Assembly: GCF_008312935.1 (NCBI RefSeq)
Contig: NZ_VSZO01000005.1
Coordinates: 124,001-188,000, forward strand
Reading direction: 5' to 3'
Source of the DNA: Roseiconus lacunae
Lineage (GTDB): Bacteria; Planctomycetota; Planctomycetia; Pirellulales; Pirellulaceae
DNA length: 64,000 bases
Shown here: positions 28,960-38,293 of the stretch, piece by piece
Layout of the letters: each line of letters begins with the position of its first letter
How positions within the stretch are numbered: the first letter of the stretch is position 1
Notes under the pieces: generated by a model
What the model saw: the letters and a program-made list of their open reading frames with translations, nothing else
The model's database searches: none
What the model was told of the DNA's origin: nothing
Position numbers and translations under genes: made by a program

Positions 28960-29721
28960 TTACGAATGTAGCCAAGGTGAAGCCAGTCCGATCAATCCTA
29001 GCAGCAACAACAAGCCCAGCGTGACTCGTCGCAACCGTTCGCGACCAAGCCAATTTCCGAAGCGAAGTCCGAGCCATGTCACCAACATCAATGCCGGTAG
29101 GGTGAAAATCGCGATGAAGGCGGCCGGTAGAACTCGCTCGCCGAATTTCCACCATAGGATTGCAAGTGCCGGACCAAGGCTGATCAGATACATCGAAAAC
29201 AGAAATCCACGAATCTGACGCGTCGACCAGTCATGCGCGGAAACCCAAAACACCATGGCCGGACCGCCCATTCCGATCAAACCCTGGCAAAAGCCGGAAA
29301 GTGGGAACGCGAGCCACGCCCAGAATACCGAAATCGATGGCTTCGGATGAGGCCGGTACAAGATGATCGCGATCGTTGCGATCAGAACCGCCCCGCCGAC
29401 AAGTTGCCGGATACGGTCGATGGAGAATGTGTTTTCAATCATGACCAACACTCCGATGCCAATCGGAAAGAAAACGATCCTGCCGATTCCCGGCCAAAGA
29501 AGCTGCTTGGGGCGAATCGAGTCACGCAGCGAATAAACGCCCATGACGTTTTGTGGAACGGTGGCTACCAACAGCGCCATACTGGCTTCTGGGATGGTGT
29601 AGCCCAGCCAGAGTAGCATGGGGACGATTAACAAACCCGCCGCGAATCCAGCCGCCGATTGAACGAAGATGCCGACCGACAAGACCGCGGCGATCCCTAG
29701 AAGGCTGGGCAGGTCAGGCAT
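28960..29721 (-). CDS. Sulfite exporter TauE/SafE family permease
   Basis: About 253 aa with the two-fold repeat of the TauE/SafE family: GIFVQSAAGFAAGLLIVPML and SGFCQGLIGMGGPAMVFWVS, plus LGLRFGNWLGRERLRR at the end. Predicted transporter of sulfoacetate, sulfite or organosulfur anions across the cytoplasmic membrane. ATG at 29721 is preceded by GGTAGG and is preferred to the TTG at 29733. It lies between nusB and terC on the same strand with short gaps, so the three may be co-transcribed. Confidence 0.88.
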   Translation of the reverse strand: MPDLPSLLGIAAVLSVGIFVQSAAGFAAGLLIVPMLLWLGYTIPEASMALLVATVPQNVMGVYSLRDSIRPKQLLWPGIGRIVFFPIGIGVLVMIENTFSIDRIRQLVGGAVLIATIAIILYRPHPKPSISVFWAWLAFPLSGFCQGLIGMGGPAMVFWVSAHDWSTRQIRGFLFSMYLISLGPALAILWWKFGERVLPAAFIAIFTLPALMLVTWLGLRFGNWLGRERLRRVTLGLLLLLGLIGLASPWLHS

Positions 29722-29769
29722 CCGACCTACCAAAGGTGTGGCGTCTGGCGACGAAGCGTTGAAACTCGA

Positions 29770-30276
29770 TCACGGGTGGGATTCTGAATCCGGTTTTGAT
29801 TCGGCAGCAGGGGAGGGGACTGGGCGTGTAGGTTCCGACGATCGCGATTGACCGTCGGATTGATCGCTCGGAGACTGGAATTCCTTCAGCAAGCGATCCA
29901 AGATTCCGTTGACGAATCGTGGGCTGTTCTTGTCACCATATCGCTTAATCAATACCACCGCTTCGTTGACCGCGACTGTCCCCGGAGTCTCGGAAAACAG
30001 AATCTCGTAGGCGGCCATCCGCATCACATTCCGGTCGGTAATTGCCATTCGTGACAGTGTCCAACCTTTTGCCAATCGCGACAAGTGTTGATCGACCGCC
30101 GCACGATGCTTCAGAGTGCCCGAATACAGTGATTCGGCAAACGTCGTCAACGCAGTACGACCCTGCATTCGCGACCGGATAAATTGACGAGCGGTTTCGG
30201 GGCTGCGCGGTTCATTGACGTCGGCTTCGTAGAGAAGTTGTAGGACAATTTCACGGGCTCGACGACGAGTAGACAT
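29770..30276 (-). CDS. nusB: Transcription antitermination factor NusB
   Basis: 168 aa, the expected fold size plus a disordered acidic tail. Family blocks: [73 protein letters not shown]. NusB binds boxA RNA with S10 (NusE) in rRNA antitermination. The C-terminal tail (about 30 residues, Ser/Glu/Pro-rich) is not part of the conserved domain. ribH, the common neighbour in other bacteria, is not upstream here. Confidence 0.95.
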   Translation of the reverse strand: MSTRRRAREIVLQLLYEADVNEPRSPETARQFIRSRMQGRTALTTFAESLYSGTLKHRAAVDQHLSRLAKGWTLSRMAITDRNVMRMAAYEILFSETPGTVAVNEAVVLIKRYGDKNSPRFVNGILDRLLKEFQSPSDQSDGQSRSSEPTRPVPSPAAESKPDSESHP

Positions 30277-30451
30277 TCAATTCTAAAGTTGGGAGAGGAC
30301 TGCGAAACAGAGGCCGGATCCGCCAATGGGGCGAATTTGATCGCCAAACTGGCCGTCAAACGATCAACGTCATCGAATTGTAAACTGCCATCGCTTTTGC
30401 GCCGACGCGGCAGCGGCGAAGGAAATCGTAGCGGGCGAAAAGCATCCAACA

Positions 30452-30627
30452 TTAAGCAGGCAAACACGAGTCTTTGGGTTTAAACATCTGGATAGCACCT
30501 TCCCGCTTGCGGGAGGGTCGGACAAGCAAACGGCCGGGGAGGGTGCCCTCTCCGGGCCTGAAGGCCCGACTCTCCCAGTGGGAGAGTGAAATGACTTAAG
30601 CCGAATCTTTCGTGTTCAACTGCTTAG
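30452..30627 (-). repeat. MITE-like element, copy 3 (176 bp, inverted)
   Basis: Inverted relative to copies 1 and 2, begins TTAAGCAGGCAAACACGA and ends TCGTGTTCAACTGCTTAG on the plus strand. Two internal hairpins are visible: CTCTCCCAGTGGGAGAG and CGGGCCTGAAGGCCCG. Same length as copy 1. It separates nusB from the esterase gene. Confidence 0.75.
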
Positions 30628-30806
30628 CAGGCAGAGTTACTGGCAGGCAAGTTGCTGGCAGGCAGAGTCTTCAACCGAGAGGACGTCGCGTTTTCAACCG
30701 AGAGGACGTCGCCGAGAGGTCGGTGCTTCCGGTGTCGTCGATTGTTTGCCGCGGTGCTCAACTCATCAGCCGACGAGCGTCAGCTCCGGATATTGCAGAG
30801 AAATCG

Positions 30807-30827
30807 TGGCTAACGCCAATCGGCTAA
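30807..30827 (+). repeat. REP-like short repeat, copy c
   Basis: TGGCTAACGCCAATCGGCTAA, nearly the exact inverse of copy a at 12116. Confidence 0.5.
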
Positions 30828-30973
30828 GTCCGAAACGGACTCGGAGCGAAGCACAAGTCCTGCACCGATTTTTCATTGGTAACAAAGCACAGGTTAGAAT
30901 ATGTCGCGTCGCTGAGTTCGAGTCTTTCGAAAGAGCAGCGAGTCGCGTCCCCGAATGATTGTTCCTTTCCTCA

Positions 30974-32077
30974 ATGAATCTCACCGCCGTGAAGCTCAAT
31001 TTCCCATTTTGCGAACGCCTTCGTCGTTGTCTTCCTATTTCTGCCTGTTTCGCCGGATTGTCGGTAATGGCCTGCCTTTGCAGTCCTTTGGCGGTGTCTC
31101 AGGAACCCTATTTGGAAAAGCCGGGGGAGGAAGGAAATGGAAACTATGTCGTTGGGCCGGAGTACAAGGTTCAGCCCGAGCTGACTGACCAGGGAAATCC
31201 CAAAGGAAAGTCCTTCGAATTTACGATGGCGTTGTCTGAAAGCAAAATCTTTCCCGGGAAGGACGCAACGCTCAATCCCAGAAAGCCGGTCCGCAAAGAA
31301 AGAAAGATATTTGTCTATGTCCCAGCGGCCTATCAGGACGGCACCGAGGCGCCAATTTTGGTCACCTTTGATGGGCCAAGTCGATTGGATCTCGTCCGTC
31401 ACGCTGTCGACAATTTGTCCATTTCGAATGACCCCGAACGCAAGCTACCCGCGTTCATCACCATTGCGGTTCAAAACGGTGGTAACGACGGCAAGGGCAG
31501 TCAACGCGGATTGGAATACGACACGATGTCCGATCGGCATGCTCGCTTCATTAATGACGAAGTCTTACCCGCCGTGTTGAACCATCCTGAAATCCGAGCC
31601 GCCTATCCGAAGCTGGCCTTCACCGAAAATCCGTGGGGCAAGGCGGTGATGGGTTGCAGCTCAGGAGGCGCGGCGGCGTTGACAATCGGATGGTTTCGGC
31701 CGGACCTATTTCGTCGGTTGATTACCTATTCCGGAACGTTCGTCGATCAGCAAGACGACGACGCGGCGGAAGAGGCTGACTATCCGCTCGGTGCTTGGGA
31801 GTACCACTCGGGATTGAAGCTGATCGAGAGTAGCGACAAGAAGCCTTTGCGGATCTTCACGCACGTTGCCGAAAACGATTTGCGGGCCAATGATCCTGAA
31901 AACACTTACCACAATTGGGTGATGGCGAACCGTCGTACCGCCGAAGCGTTGAAGTCGAAAGGATATGACTATCGGTTCGTATTCAGCCGCGATTCAAAGC
32001 ACTGCGATCGTCGCGTTTTTGAAGCTACCTTAGCCGACACGTTGGTTTGGATGTGGCGAGGCTACCACGCCGAGTAA
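30974..32077 (+). CDS. Secreted esterase (Fes/EsteraseD-like alpha/beta hydrolase)
   Basis: About 367 aa. ATG at 30974 opens a signal peptide (CFAGLSVMACLCSPLAVS); a TTG lies 15 nt upstream. The core shows an esterase-D/enterochelin-esterase-like fold: FVYVPAAYQDG, ILVTFDGPSR, nucleophile MGCSSGGAAAL and a histidine in FSRDSKHCDRR. Domain order and length match secreted planctomycete esterases, some of which act on feruloyl or acetyl esters. Single gene. Confidence 0.85.
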   Translation: MNLTAVKLNFPFCERLRRCLPISACFAGLSVMACLCSPLAVSQEPYLEKPGEEGNGNYVVGPEYKVQPELTDQGNPKGKSFEFTMALSESKIFPGKDATLNPRKPVRKERKIFVYVPAAYQDGTEAPILVTFDGPSRLDLVRHAVDNLSISNDPERKLPAFITIAVQNGGNDGKGSQRGLEYDTMSDRHARFINDEVLPAVLNHPEIRAAYPKLAFTENPWGKAVMGCSSGGAAALTIGWFRPDLFRRLITYSGTFVDQQDDDAAEEADYPLGAWEYHSGLKLIESSDKKPLRIFTHVAENDLRANDPENTYHNWVMANRRTAEALKSKGYDYRFVFSRDSKHCDRRVFEATLADTLVWMWRGYHAE

Positions 32078-32548
32078 GCACCGGTTCAAGACCGGCGTTC
32101 GATGGAGTTTCGTATTCGTTTGGTGTATACGGTCGCGGAACTCATTGGGAGTTTCGGTTCGCCGTTTGGAATCCCTGAATGCGTCGGGGGCACCTGCATC
32201 CGAAGCGGCAGGGGAGTTTGCCCAGGCGGGGGTCAACGATACGTTTTCTGTAGCGGCGGCATGGAAGCTCGCAATTAGTGATCGTTTTGTACGGCTTGCA
32301 GGAATAATCATCGCCGAACCTCGGCCATACGAAAATTGTCGTTCAAACCGGTGCTCAGACGGCTTGGCAGCTTGGACATTGGTTTGCTAGTATGGCGATT
32401 CGTTGGAAGCGAGCACGTTCGTCACGCGGTGCGGGGCGGATCGGGATGATTTTCCCAGATGGACTTGCCAATCAACGAAGGAGCCAGTAACTTCCGCATC
32501 GACCTGAAAAACACAGGTCAGCGGCGAGTGAGAGCTCGTCAAGATCCC
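32078..32548. other. Intergenic region upstream of tRNA-Ala
   Basis: No gene found. A minus-strand frame at 32030-32311 has Ala-rich, non-domain content and no ribosome-binding site. The tRNA promoter cannot be recognised by eye. Confidence 0.35.
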
Positions 32549-32621
<73 letters not shown>

Positions 32622-32734
32622 TTCTCTAACTCCTTGTGTCGGAAGGGTTTGGCACCCTTTTCCCGCCTTGTGGCGTGCGACCCGTTTTGCAGTTATCCGG
32701 TAGGCCATACCGGAAAACCCAACGGGAGGCAGAA

Positions 32735-33160
32735 ATGCCACGTCCGAAGAAGGCGATGCCGGATTACCGGTATCACGTTTCCGGCCAAGCTTTCGTCACT
32801 CTCGGCGGCAAAGACTTCTACCTTGGCAACCACGGTTCACCCGAGTCCCACGCCAAGTATTTATCGCTGGTCGGCGAGTCTCAGGCGAACGGATTAAAGG
32901 CCCCCGAGGTCGATCCGCAGCAAGGCAATAAGTCACTAACCGTCACGGGGTTGATGGCTGATTTTATCGCCAACGGATTGAAGCGAATTTCAACCGCCGA
33001 GAATCATCGGCAGACGTTCAGAAACTTGGCGACCCTTGTCACCGATGAGTATGGCGACGAACCGGTCGAGCACTTCGGGCCGCGAAAACTGGAAGAAGTC
33101 CGTGACTTGTTTGTCGCGTCTGGCAACCGCAGGTTGATGGGCGCCAGCAAGTCCGCGTGA
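32735..33160 (+). pseudogene. Tyrosine-type integrase, N-terminal fragment (truncated)
   Basis: Matches the N-terminus of planctomycete site-specific integrases: a short MPRPKKA lead, DYRYHVSGQAFVTLGGKDFYLGNHG, then the SAM-like core-binding part (LMADFIANGLKR). The start at 32735 has GGGAGG upstream; the frame to 32636 is not needed. The coding sequence stops after only 141 codons; no catalytic Arg/His/Tyr domain exists. The last residues (after VASGNRR) no longer look like integrase, which marks the junction with the adjoining transposase. It sits beside tRNA-Ala, as an integrase of an island integrated there would. Confidence 0.85.
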
Positions 33161-34236
33161 TCTGTGAATCCACTGGAGTTTATCACCGTCGTCTCTTACG
33201 GATCGCCGAACAACTAGGGATGCTCACCAACCTCGTTCACGGTGAAGCGGTCGCCAAGTGCCGAGCGATCCAATTTGCCGATCACGGCAAGACCGACAGG
33301 CGTGATCCCAAGGCAGCACTAACGGTCGCCAAAGTCGGAAAGCTGATCAAGCATCGCAAGCTCCCCGGTCGCTATGCACAACTGCGTGAACTGCATCGCC
33401 TAGTCCTTCGCTGCGAGAACCGGATCCGGGAAACGAAACGCGAACTGCACGCCGACTTGCGTGCGCTCTTCCCAGACTTTCGGCTCCGCAAGGCCGTGCT
33501 TTATGGGCCCACCGGCAAAGCACTTATCGATGGCTTCGGTGCCAACCCGATCGCGATCCTCGCCGCTGGAAAAGAAACATTCGCGGCAAAGATGAAGCAA
33601 GCGAGCAAGTACATCAGGAAAGCAACCATCGAAAAGATTTGGGCTGCGGCGAGTGATGTCGCAGAAGGTGATCGCGATCCGGACGATGCCATCATCGCTG
33701 ACATTCGGTCAACCGGCGTACGTCAGCTTTATGCGGCAATTTGCGAGTCCAAACGAAACCAGAACGAACTCGAAAAGCAAATGCAGACACTTTACACCGA
33801 GTTGCAAGCGACCGATCCGCGATTGCCTTCGCCTTGCAAAGGCGTCGTGACTCTGCGAATGCTGTCGAGGCTAGTGGCAGAGATCGGACCGCCGGATGAC
33901 TTCACGACGATCAACCAGCTGATGCGGTATGCGGGACTAAATCTCTGCGAGCGACAAAGCGGTAATTGGAAGGGAAGGACGATGATCAGCCGACGGGGCC
34001 GCAGTGAGTTACGTTACGTGTTGAACTTGATGTCGATCCCACTCGTTAGCCAAGGTCGTCTATTCAGCGAGTACTACCACGGCAAGAAAGACGCCGGGAA
34101 GATGCCAGGCCAGAAGGCACTGACATGCGTGATGAGAAAGATCCTCAAAATGTTCTTCGGTTGGTACAAAAGCGGACGCCCGTTCGACTCTGACCGAGTC
34201 TTCGCACAGGCCAACTCACCAGCGGCAGCGACGTAG
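33157..34236 (+). mobile_element. IS110-family transposase, 5'-truncated
   Basis: A 359-codon frame beginning at GTG in the middle of a conserved block (ICESTGVYHRRLLRIAEQLG). The catalytic DEDD domain normally starts about 70 residues earlier, so the first Asp is missing; the remaining DEDD parts (ADHGKTDRRDPKAAL) and the Transposase_20 C-terminal part (NQLMRYAGLNL, GRTMISRRGRSELRYVLN) are present. The frame overlaps the integrase fragment by 4 nt at the junction. Probably inactive. No element ends were identified. Confidence 0.87.
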
Positions 34237-34748
34237 CCTCTAAGTCATCAAACAACCTCCAACGACAACACCACACCACAGCGAGAAGCATCACAACTGA
34301 ACCAGAGCGACCGGTGATGACCGCCATTCGATGTTCGGTCGATCTTCCCGATCGACACGATCAGTGCACATTGCCCGGGTGATCATCCGAGCCCGTCACA
34401 CCGGTCGCTTTTCCATCGACATGGCCAAAGAGTAAGATCACGCCCGCTCCATCACGAGAGCCCAACAGCGAACATTGCCAGCGTTGGAACCGGTTCAACA
34501 AGAGACTATTCGCACAAGCCTGAAGCAAACAAACCACACAAAACAAAAACAACTGAAACGTTCGAGTCTGAAATGGGAAAATCAATTTCGGGATGATGGT
34601 GCGCGCGAACCGCAGCGGCTTAACGCGAGCTCGAAGAATCGGCTCGCTTGCCGCTTATCCAATTGAATTCTGACCTAAAGCGAATTCATTGTTACTCGAT
34701 TCATGGTGGGGCAATGGCAGAGAGACTGGCAGGTTGACCGAACTGCAA
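34237..34748. other. Intergenic region after IS110 fragment
   Basis: About 0.5 kb. A-rich stretches and no supported gene. It may include the right end of the IS110 element, but no terminal repeat is obvious, as is usual for that family. Confidence 0.35.
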
Positions 34749-35090
34749 TCATGCGCCAGGAACATATTCGATCTCCCCGGTCGCGTCCCGGATTAGAAGC
34801 ATAAAGTGATCACCGGGCTTCCGCGTGAGGCCATGATATAGTACGCACCAATAGCCGACACCATCCAAAGTGTCGTACGAGATCGCAGGCATTTCACGCT
34901 GGCGGAGGTCGATGCCGTTCTCTTCACAGTAGTCGCTAGCGAGCAATATCGCATCGTCTGCAGTTCGTGACGTCAAGATCGGCACATTGTCGACAAGTTG
35001 GTACGTCGGAATCCGAGGACGTCGTTCACAACCGATCGTTGAAGCGAGCAGGAAAAGAACCGGTATGGTCGATCGCAGCACGCTCATCAT
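34749..35090 (-). CDS. Small lipoprotein, possible cassette gene
   Basis: 113 aa. Signal with lipobox STIGC near residue 21, then a short mixed alpha/beta domain (IPTYQLVDNVPILTS, AILLASDYCEENGID, YWCVLYHGLT, HFMLLIRDATGEIEYV). No recognised family; the closing strand pattern is like small lipoproteins of planctomycetes. It is one of a run of unrelated, same-strand genes. The hairpin at 35121-35220 separates it from the neighbouring lipoprotein gene. Confidence 0.6.
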   Translation of the reverse strand: MMSVLRSTIPVLFLLASTIGCERRPRIPTYQLVDNVPILTSRTADDAILLASDYCEENGIDLRQREMPAISYDTLDGVGYWCVLYHGLTRKPGDHFMLLIRDATGEIEYVPGA

Positions 35091-35120
35091 TCAACTCGGG
35101 TAACGGCAGAATTCACGGGG

Positions 35121-35220
35121 AACGGCAGAATTCACGGGAAACGGGCGTAAGACGCGCAATCAGATCATTAAACACGACTCGCTTCCTCCCGTGCAATTCA
35201 TGGTGCTCCGGTTCTTACGT
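35121..35220 (-). repeat. attC-like hairpin, site 2
   Basis: The arms GAATTGCACGGGA and TCCCGTGAATTC pair with one unpaired G, a hallmark of attC sites. The block GTGCTCCGGTTC and GCGTAAGA are shared with site 1 at 36170-36250. A 20-nt unit AACGGCAGAATTCACGGG is duplicated at 35103-35140, next to the site. Confidence 0.45.
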
Positions 35221-35479
35221 CGCTGACATCAGTTGTACCACTGCCAACAGGTTCAGCGTTCAATCTTTCCTCCGCACGAGCGGCTTTGAGTGCGACAGCC
35301 TCACGCGAAAGCTTGAACTCCGGGCCGTCCGGAAAATACTGAATATGGTCCGTCGTGAAAATTTCCGGGTGAGCATCGGTATTGGCGGATTGCTGTGTGC
35401 GGCACGCAACAATGCTGCAGATCGGAAGAATCAGCAAGAGAAAAATCAGCGTGCGTGTCGATCGTCTTGAATGTCGCAT
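35198..35479 (-). CDS. Small lipoprotein, possible cassette gene
   Basis: About 93 aa from the ATG at 35479 (MRHSRRSTR lead). Lipobox SIVAC after LIFLLLILPIC. The mature part is a short, charged peptide (AVALKAARAEERLN). No family recognised. The end of the gene lies within attC-like site 2, an arrangement expected for integron cassettes. Confidence 0.55.
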   Translation of the reverse strand: MRHSRRSTRTLIFLLLILPICSIVACRTQQSANTDAHPEIFTTDHIQYFPDGPEFKLSREAVALKAARAEERLNAEPVGSGTTDVSDVRTGAP

Positions 35480-35538
35480 CAGGGCGGAACTCCATTTGCT
35501 CGTCACGTTTCCAGGATCACGAATGCAGACTGTCGGGG

Positions 35539-35621
35539 AACGTCAGCCGTCACCGAGGACGGGCCAAGAAACTAACCACTTCAAAACCGCCAATTCACGT
35601 CCTTCAGCGCACGGCATTGTT
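35539..35621 (-). repeat. attC-like hairpin, site 3
   Basis: Best attC candidate. Read on the minus strand it starts TAACAATGCCGTG, has arm GCCGTGCGCTGAAGGACG, a central part, and returns as CGTCCTCGGTGACGGC, ending GACGTT. The first TAA is the stop codon of the membrane-protein gene upstream, exactly as in integron cassettes. About 84 nt long. Confidence 0.6.
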
Positions 35622-36144
35622 ATCTGGCCTCTGTTTTGGTTTTCGTGCTCGCGAGTGCGTCGCATATCCAAGCCGCAAGCAGAACACTTGAGGTTGTACC
35701 AAGGAAGAACACGAGAGCATTCAACGCGATTGGCATCGTATCAAACTTGTGACCAGCATCCGCGACGATGTCCGCAGGAACCAGATCGATGATCGGCTCA
35801 AATGCGTAGGGTGCGGCAGCAAACGCCGCACCGCTCACTGCGGAAATGAATAGGTGAGATCGAACACCACGGCTTCTTGTGAAGTAGCAAATTGCGAGGA
35901 ATGATCCGATCGCTCCCGCGAAAAAAATACTCGCTTGGAGGGCGTGGTCAGATAGGGGCTGCATCTTCCAAATCGTGAAGACATTGCCTGCGCCAACGTA
36001 AATCGCGGTGCCAATCCAAGCCGCTGTGTACGCAAACATCATGTAGGTTGAGAGTATTGCAACAATATCACGAACGATCCACCTGCGTTCAGGCGTTCTG
36101 AATTTGTGGGACGATTCGTACGGATTTGGGATAGATCGCGACAT
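35620..36144 (-). CDS. Membrane protein, possible cassette gene
   Basis: About 174 aa from the ATG at 36144 (MSRSIPNPYES). Four predicted membrane helices: IVAILSTYMMFAYTAAWIG, LQASIFFAGAIGSFLAICYF, FISAVSGAAFAAAPYAF, NALVFFLGTTSSVLLAAWI. No named family. The N-terminal NPYES motif occurs in many small planctomycete membrane proteins. Its stop codon is the first triplet of attC-like site 3; attC-like site 1 lies just upstream. Confidence 0.65.
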   Translation of the reverse strand: MSRSIPNPYESSHKFRTPERRWIVRDIVAILSTYMMFAYTAAWIGTAIYVGAGNVFTIWKMQPLSDHALQASIFFAGAIGSFLAICYFTRSRGVRSHLFISAVSGAAFAAAPYAFEPIIDLVPADIVADAGHKFDTMPIALNALVFFLGTTSSVLLAAWICDALASTKTKTEAR

Positions 36145-36169
36145 CGATAAACGAAAGTACTTCAACCCA

Positions 36170-36250
36170 GAGAACGGTACGCGAAAACGGGCACGCGCGT
36201 AAGATTTTCCACTGCCAAAACGCTAGCTCGCGTGCTCCGGTTCATGCGCT
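36170..36250 (-). repeat. attC-like hairpin, site 1
   Basis: On the minus strand GCGCATGAACCGGAGCACGCG pairs with CGCGTGCCCGTTTTCGCGTA with one extra unpaired A; terminal CCGTTCTC. Shares GTGCTCCGGTTC and GCGTAAGA with site 2. Lies between the 207-aa gene and the membrane-protein gene. Confidence 0.5.
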
Positions 36251-36265
36251 GGGTACCCGTCACCG

Positions 36266-36889
36266 CTATGGTCTGCAACGACCGGCAGTACGCGTTTCCT
36301 TGTATTCCGGCCAACCGAAACGGCCTTCGTGCTCCTCCACAAAGAAAGCGCAGTTACGAGCTAAAAAGTTGAAAGTAAATCCATTCTGATCACGAATGTG
36401 AACGAGCGCATCACGAATTGTATTGCCAAATAGTTCGGCTGCGGACTCATCATCAAAGCCATTCTTGGGTGGATTCCATTTTGAATCATAGTGTTTCACA
36501 TCGAGTTCGTAGTCGTCATCAAGATTCCAGTGCGGCATCGGCAGATAGTTGTGGCCAATCAATGATTGCCATTGGCCATCCGACTGAGCGCGCGGCCGGC
36601 GGTCGAGAACCATAGAAAACCAACCGTTTTGCTCAAAAGAGAAGCCAGTCGCAATCAGGGACACTTTTCGGTCCGCTTCACCCAACGCCCAGTCCCAATC
36701 CGGTTCATAGTTGTCCAGCCGATTCCAGACGTACTCTTGGATCTGGGACTGATCACGCAAAAGGTCGAGGGTTTTCATGTTGCGTTCGATGCAAATAAAA
36801 TTCAGTCGGGTAACGACATTAGTTAAACCCGACTCAGTCAGGCGTAGTACGGTAACACGGATTGTATCGCCCGGTTGAGTAGGCTTCAT
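36266..36889 (-). CDS. Hypothetical protein, possible cassette gene
   Basis: 207 aa (or 170 aa from ATG at 36778, MKTLDLLRDQ). Soluble, Asp/Trp-rich: YVWNRLDNYEPDWDWALGEADRKVSL, GFSFEQNGWFSMVLDRRP, HWNLDDDYELDVKHYDS, FNFLARNCAFFVEEHEGRFGWPEY. Not a recognised family; the Trp-rich acidic composition resembles immunity-type or SMI1/KNR4-unrelated cassettes, but I make no functional claim. Confidence 0.55.
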   Translation of the reverse strand: MKPTQPGDTIRVTVLRLTESGLTNVVTRLNFICIERNMKTLDLLRDQSQIQEYVWNRLDNYEPDWDWALGEADRKVSLIATGFSFEQNGWFSMVLDRRPRAQSDGQWQSLIGHNYLPMPHWNLDDDYELDVKHYDSKWNPPKNGFDDESAAELFGNTIRDALVHIRDQNGFTFNFLARNCAFFVEEHEGRFGWPEYKETRTAGRCRP

Positions 36890-37238
36890 CTACCAATATT
36901 CGTCAATTCGTCGGCAGTGACGATCTGACCACTAATCGCTCGCCCTCATTGCATCGGCCTACGCCATCCGTACGTTCGGGATCAATCAATCGCAGCTACC
37001 GAGGCGACGATGACCGCGAATGAAGAACGAATGCTCAAGTGGTTCGAGTACCGACACCTACAGCAAATCTACAAGCCATTCGGTGAAATGGCAACGAACC
37101 TCTGCGAGTCCGCATGAGTCTTCGGTAGTGACCGAGGGCGGTGGATCGATGGGAATCACAGAGAAAAGATGGTTGGAACGCAAGCAACCCATTGGAGAGG
37201 ATTTCTGTTCTCCCACGCGATTCATGGTTCGCCAATTC
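36890..37238. other. Intergenic region downstream of the PDZ gene
   Basis: No gene. Next to the PDZ gene stop, on the minus strand, is ACCATGAATCGCGTGGGAG, similar to ACCATGAATTGCACGGGAG in attC-like site 2. A full hairpin was not evident. Confidence 0.35.
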
Positions 37239-37751
37239 CTAGTGATCGAAAGCAAAGTATCCGTAGTAGACCTCTTGACCTCGGATCGCAAAGAATCTCA
37301 TGCGATCAATTGGGGAGCATTCGTCAATTGAATTGATGTCGTCTCCGCTTTCGGTTGGTTGCGTTCCTACGCGAAGGAGATGGTCACCAACCTGGAGTCC
37401 TGCACGGTTCGCGGCGGAGCCAACCTCAATCTTAGATACCGTGACGGCGCCGTGAGCTTTGAGTTTCTCGATGCTGCGTCGGATTCTGTAGCTACTGGAA
37501 TCGGCTATTCCTTCGAAAACAGACTGTTCGCATACATGGAATTCCACTCCTAGCAACTCCGACGTGAAGTTGTTTTGTCCATTACCAACGGCAATCAGCT
37601 TTTCGATTCTTGTCAGTCGTTGCCTGACAGATTCGACTTCGGACTTCAGCGAGTCAAGTTCTGAACGCATCGATCGATCGTCAGAAATCCCAACGTTCGC
37701 TGCAGTAAAAGATGCGATCATGAATAAGGTCGCTATAACAAGCCGCTTCAT
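37239..37751 (-). CDS. Secreted PDZ-domain protein, possible cassette gene
   Basis: About 170 aa from ATG at 37751, which opens a signal peptide (LVIATLFMIASFTAANV). A coiled-coil follows (LDSLKSEVESVRQRLTRIEKLI), then a C-terminal PDZ domain (VSKIEVGSAANRAGLQVGDHLLRVGTQPT). PDZ domains bind C-terminal peptides; there is no protease domain, so it may be a scaffold or regulator. Same strand as the preceding cassettes. Confidence 0.65.
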   Translation of the reverse strand: MKRLVIATLFMIASFTAANVGISDDRSMRSELDSLKSEVESVRQRLTRIEKLIAVGNGQNNFTSELLGVEFHVCEQSVFEGIADSSSYRIRRSIEKLKAHGAVTVSKIEVGSAANRAGLQVGDHLLRVGTQPTESGDDINSIDECSPIDRMRFFAIRGQEVYYGYFAFDH

Positions 37752-38293
37752 CACCAATCTCCAATCGAGTAGCATTGTTGGCAATCGTTGGTATTCGCCA
37801 ATGATCGCGAACGTTAGTAGTTAGTACCTCGTCGCCAGACGAGCATACTGATTCGGGTTCGATAGCCCGACTGAGGTGGTCTTTTCTAACAATACCACTC
37901 AAATCACTACTAGTGATGATCCGATCACCCCGCCTCGGAAAGAGTGCTCACAGAGGCTAGACAGTGACCTGCCAGCGAGGACAACTGTCACATGGTTAGA
38001 GGAGGCGGGGAACGACCGGGGGTACGCCAGAAACTAACGCAGGGTGTTCTCGTAAGCCGCTTCCAAAGGCACACGCTTTTTTGGGCGGGAAATGAGGATT
38101 TGCGTTGGCAGGGAAACAGGGCAAGTGAGGAAGGAAGCGACAAGCGGACTCGCTGAAGCTTGCCAAGGCTACCTATCGGCCTGACCGCGACGGTGATCCT
38201 GATGCCGAGCCAAACCCCACCGGCGTTCCAAAGAATCCGGAGTCCTAGCTTGACGCTGCCGCCCTGTTTTGGGACGAATAATGTTCGGTCGTC
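37752..38293. other. Intergenic region, no gene seen
   Basis: About 0.54 kb. It includes an inverted CCCCGCCTC / GAGGCGGGG pair (near 37929 and 38004). Near 38155-38250 a plus-strand stretch reads like a protein tail (LAKATYRPDRDGDPD), which may be a gene remnant; no family was recognised. Confidence 0.35.

Larger units (their letters stand above)
30277..30973. other. Intergenic region with MITE-like copy 3 and small repeats
   Basis: No gene. Holds MITE-like copy 3, a duplicated TTCAACCGAGAGGACGTCGC (30669-30708 region), alternating TGGCAGGCA units near 30640-30665, and a REP-like repeat at 30807. Confidence 0.5.

Noticed and set aside
38155-38250. Plus-strand gene tail (LAKATYRPDRDGDPDAEPNP).
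   Set aside because: No start and no recognised family; kept only as a possible remnant.
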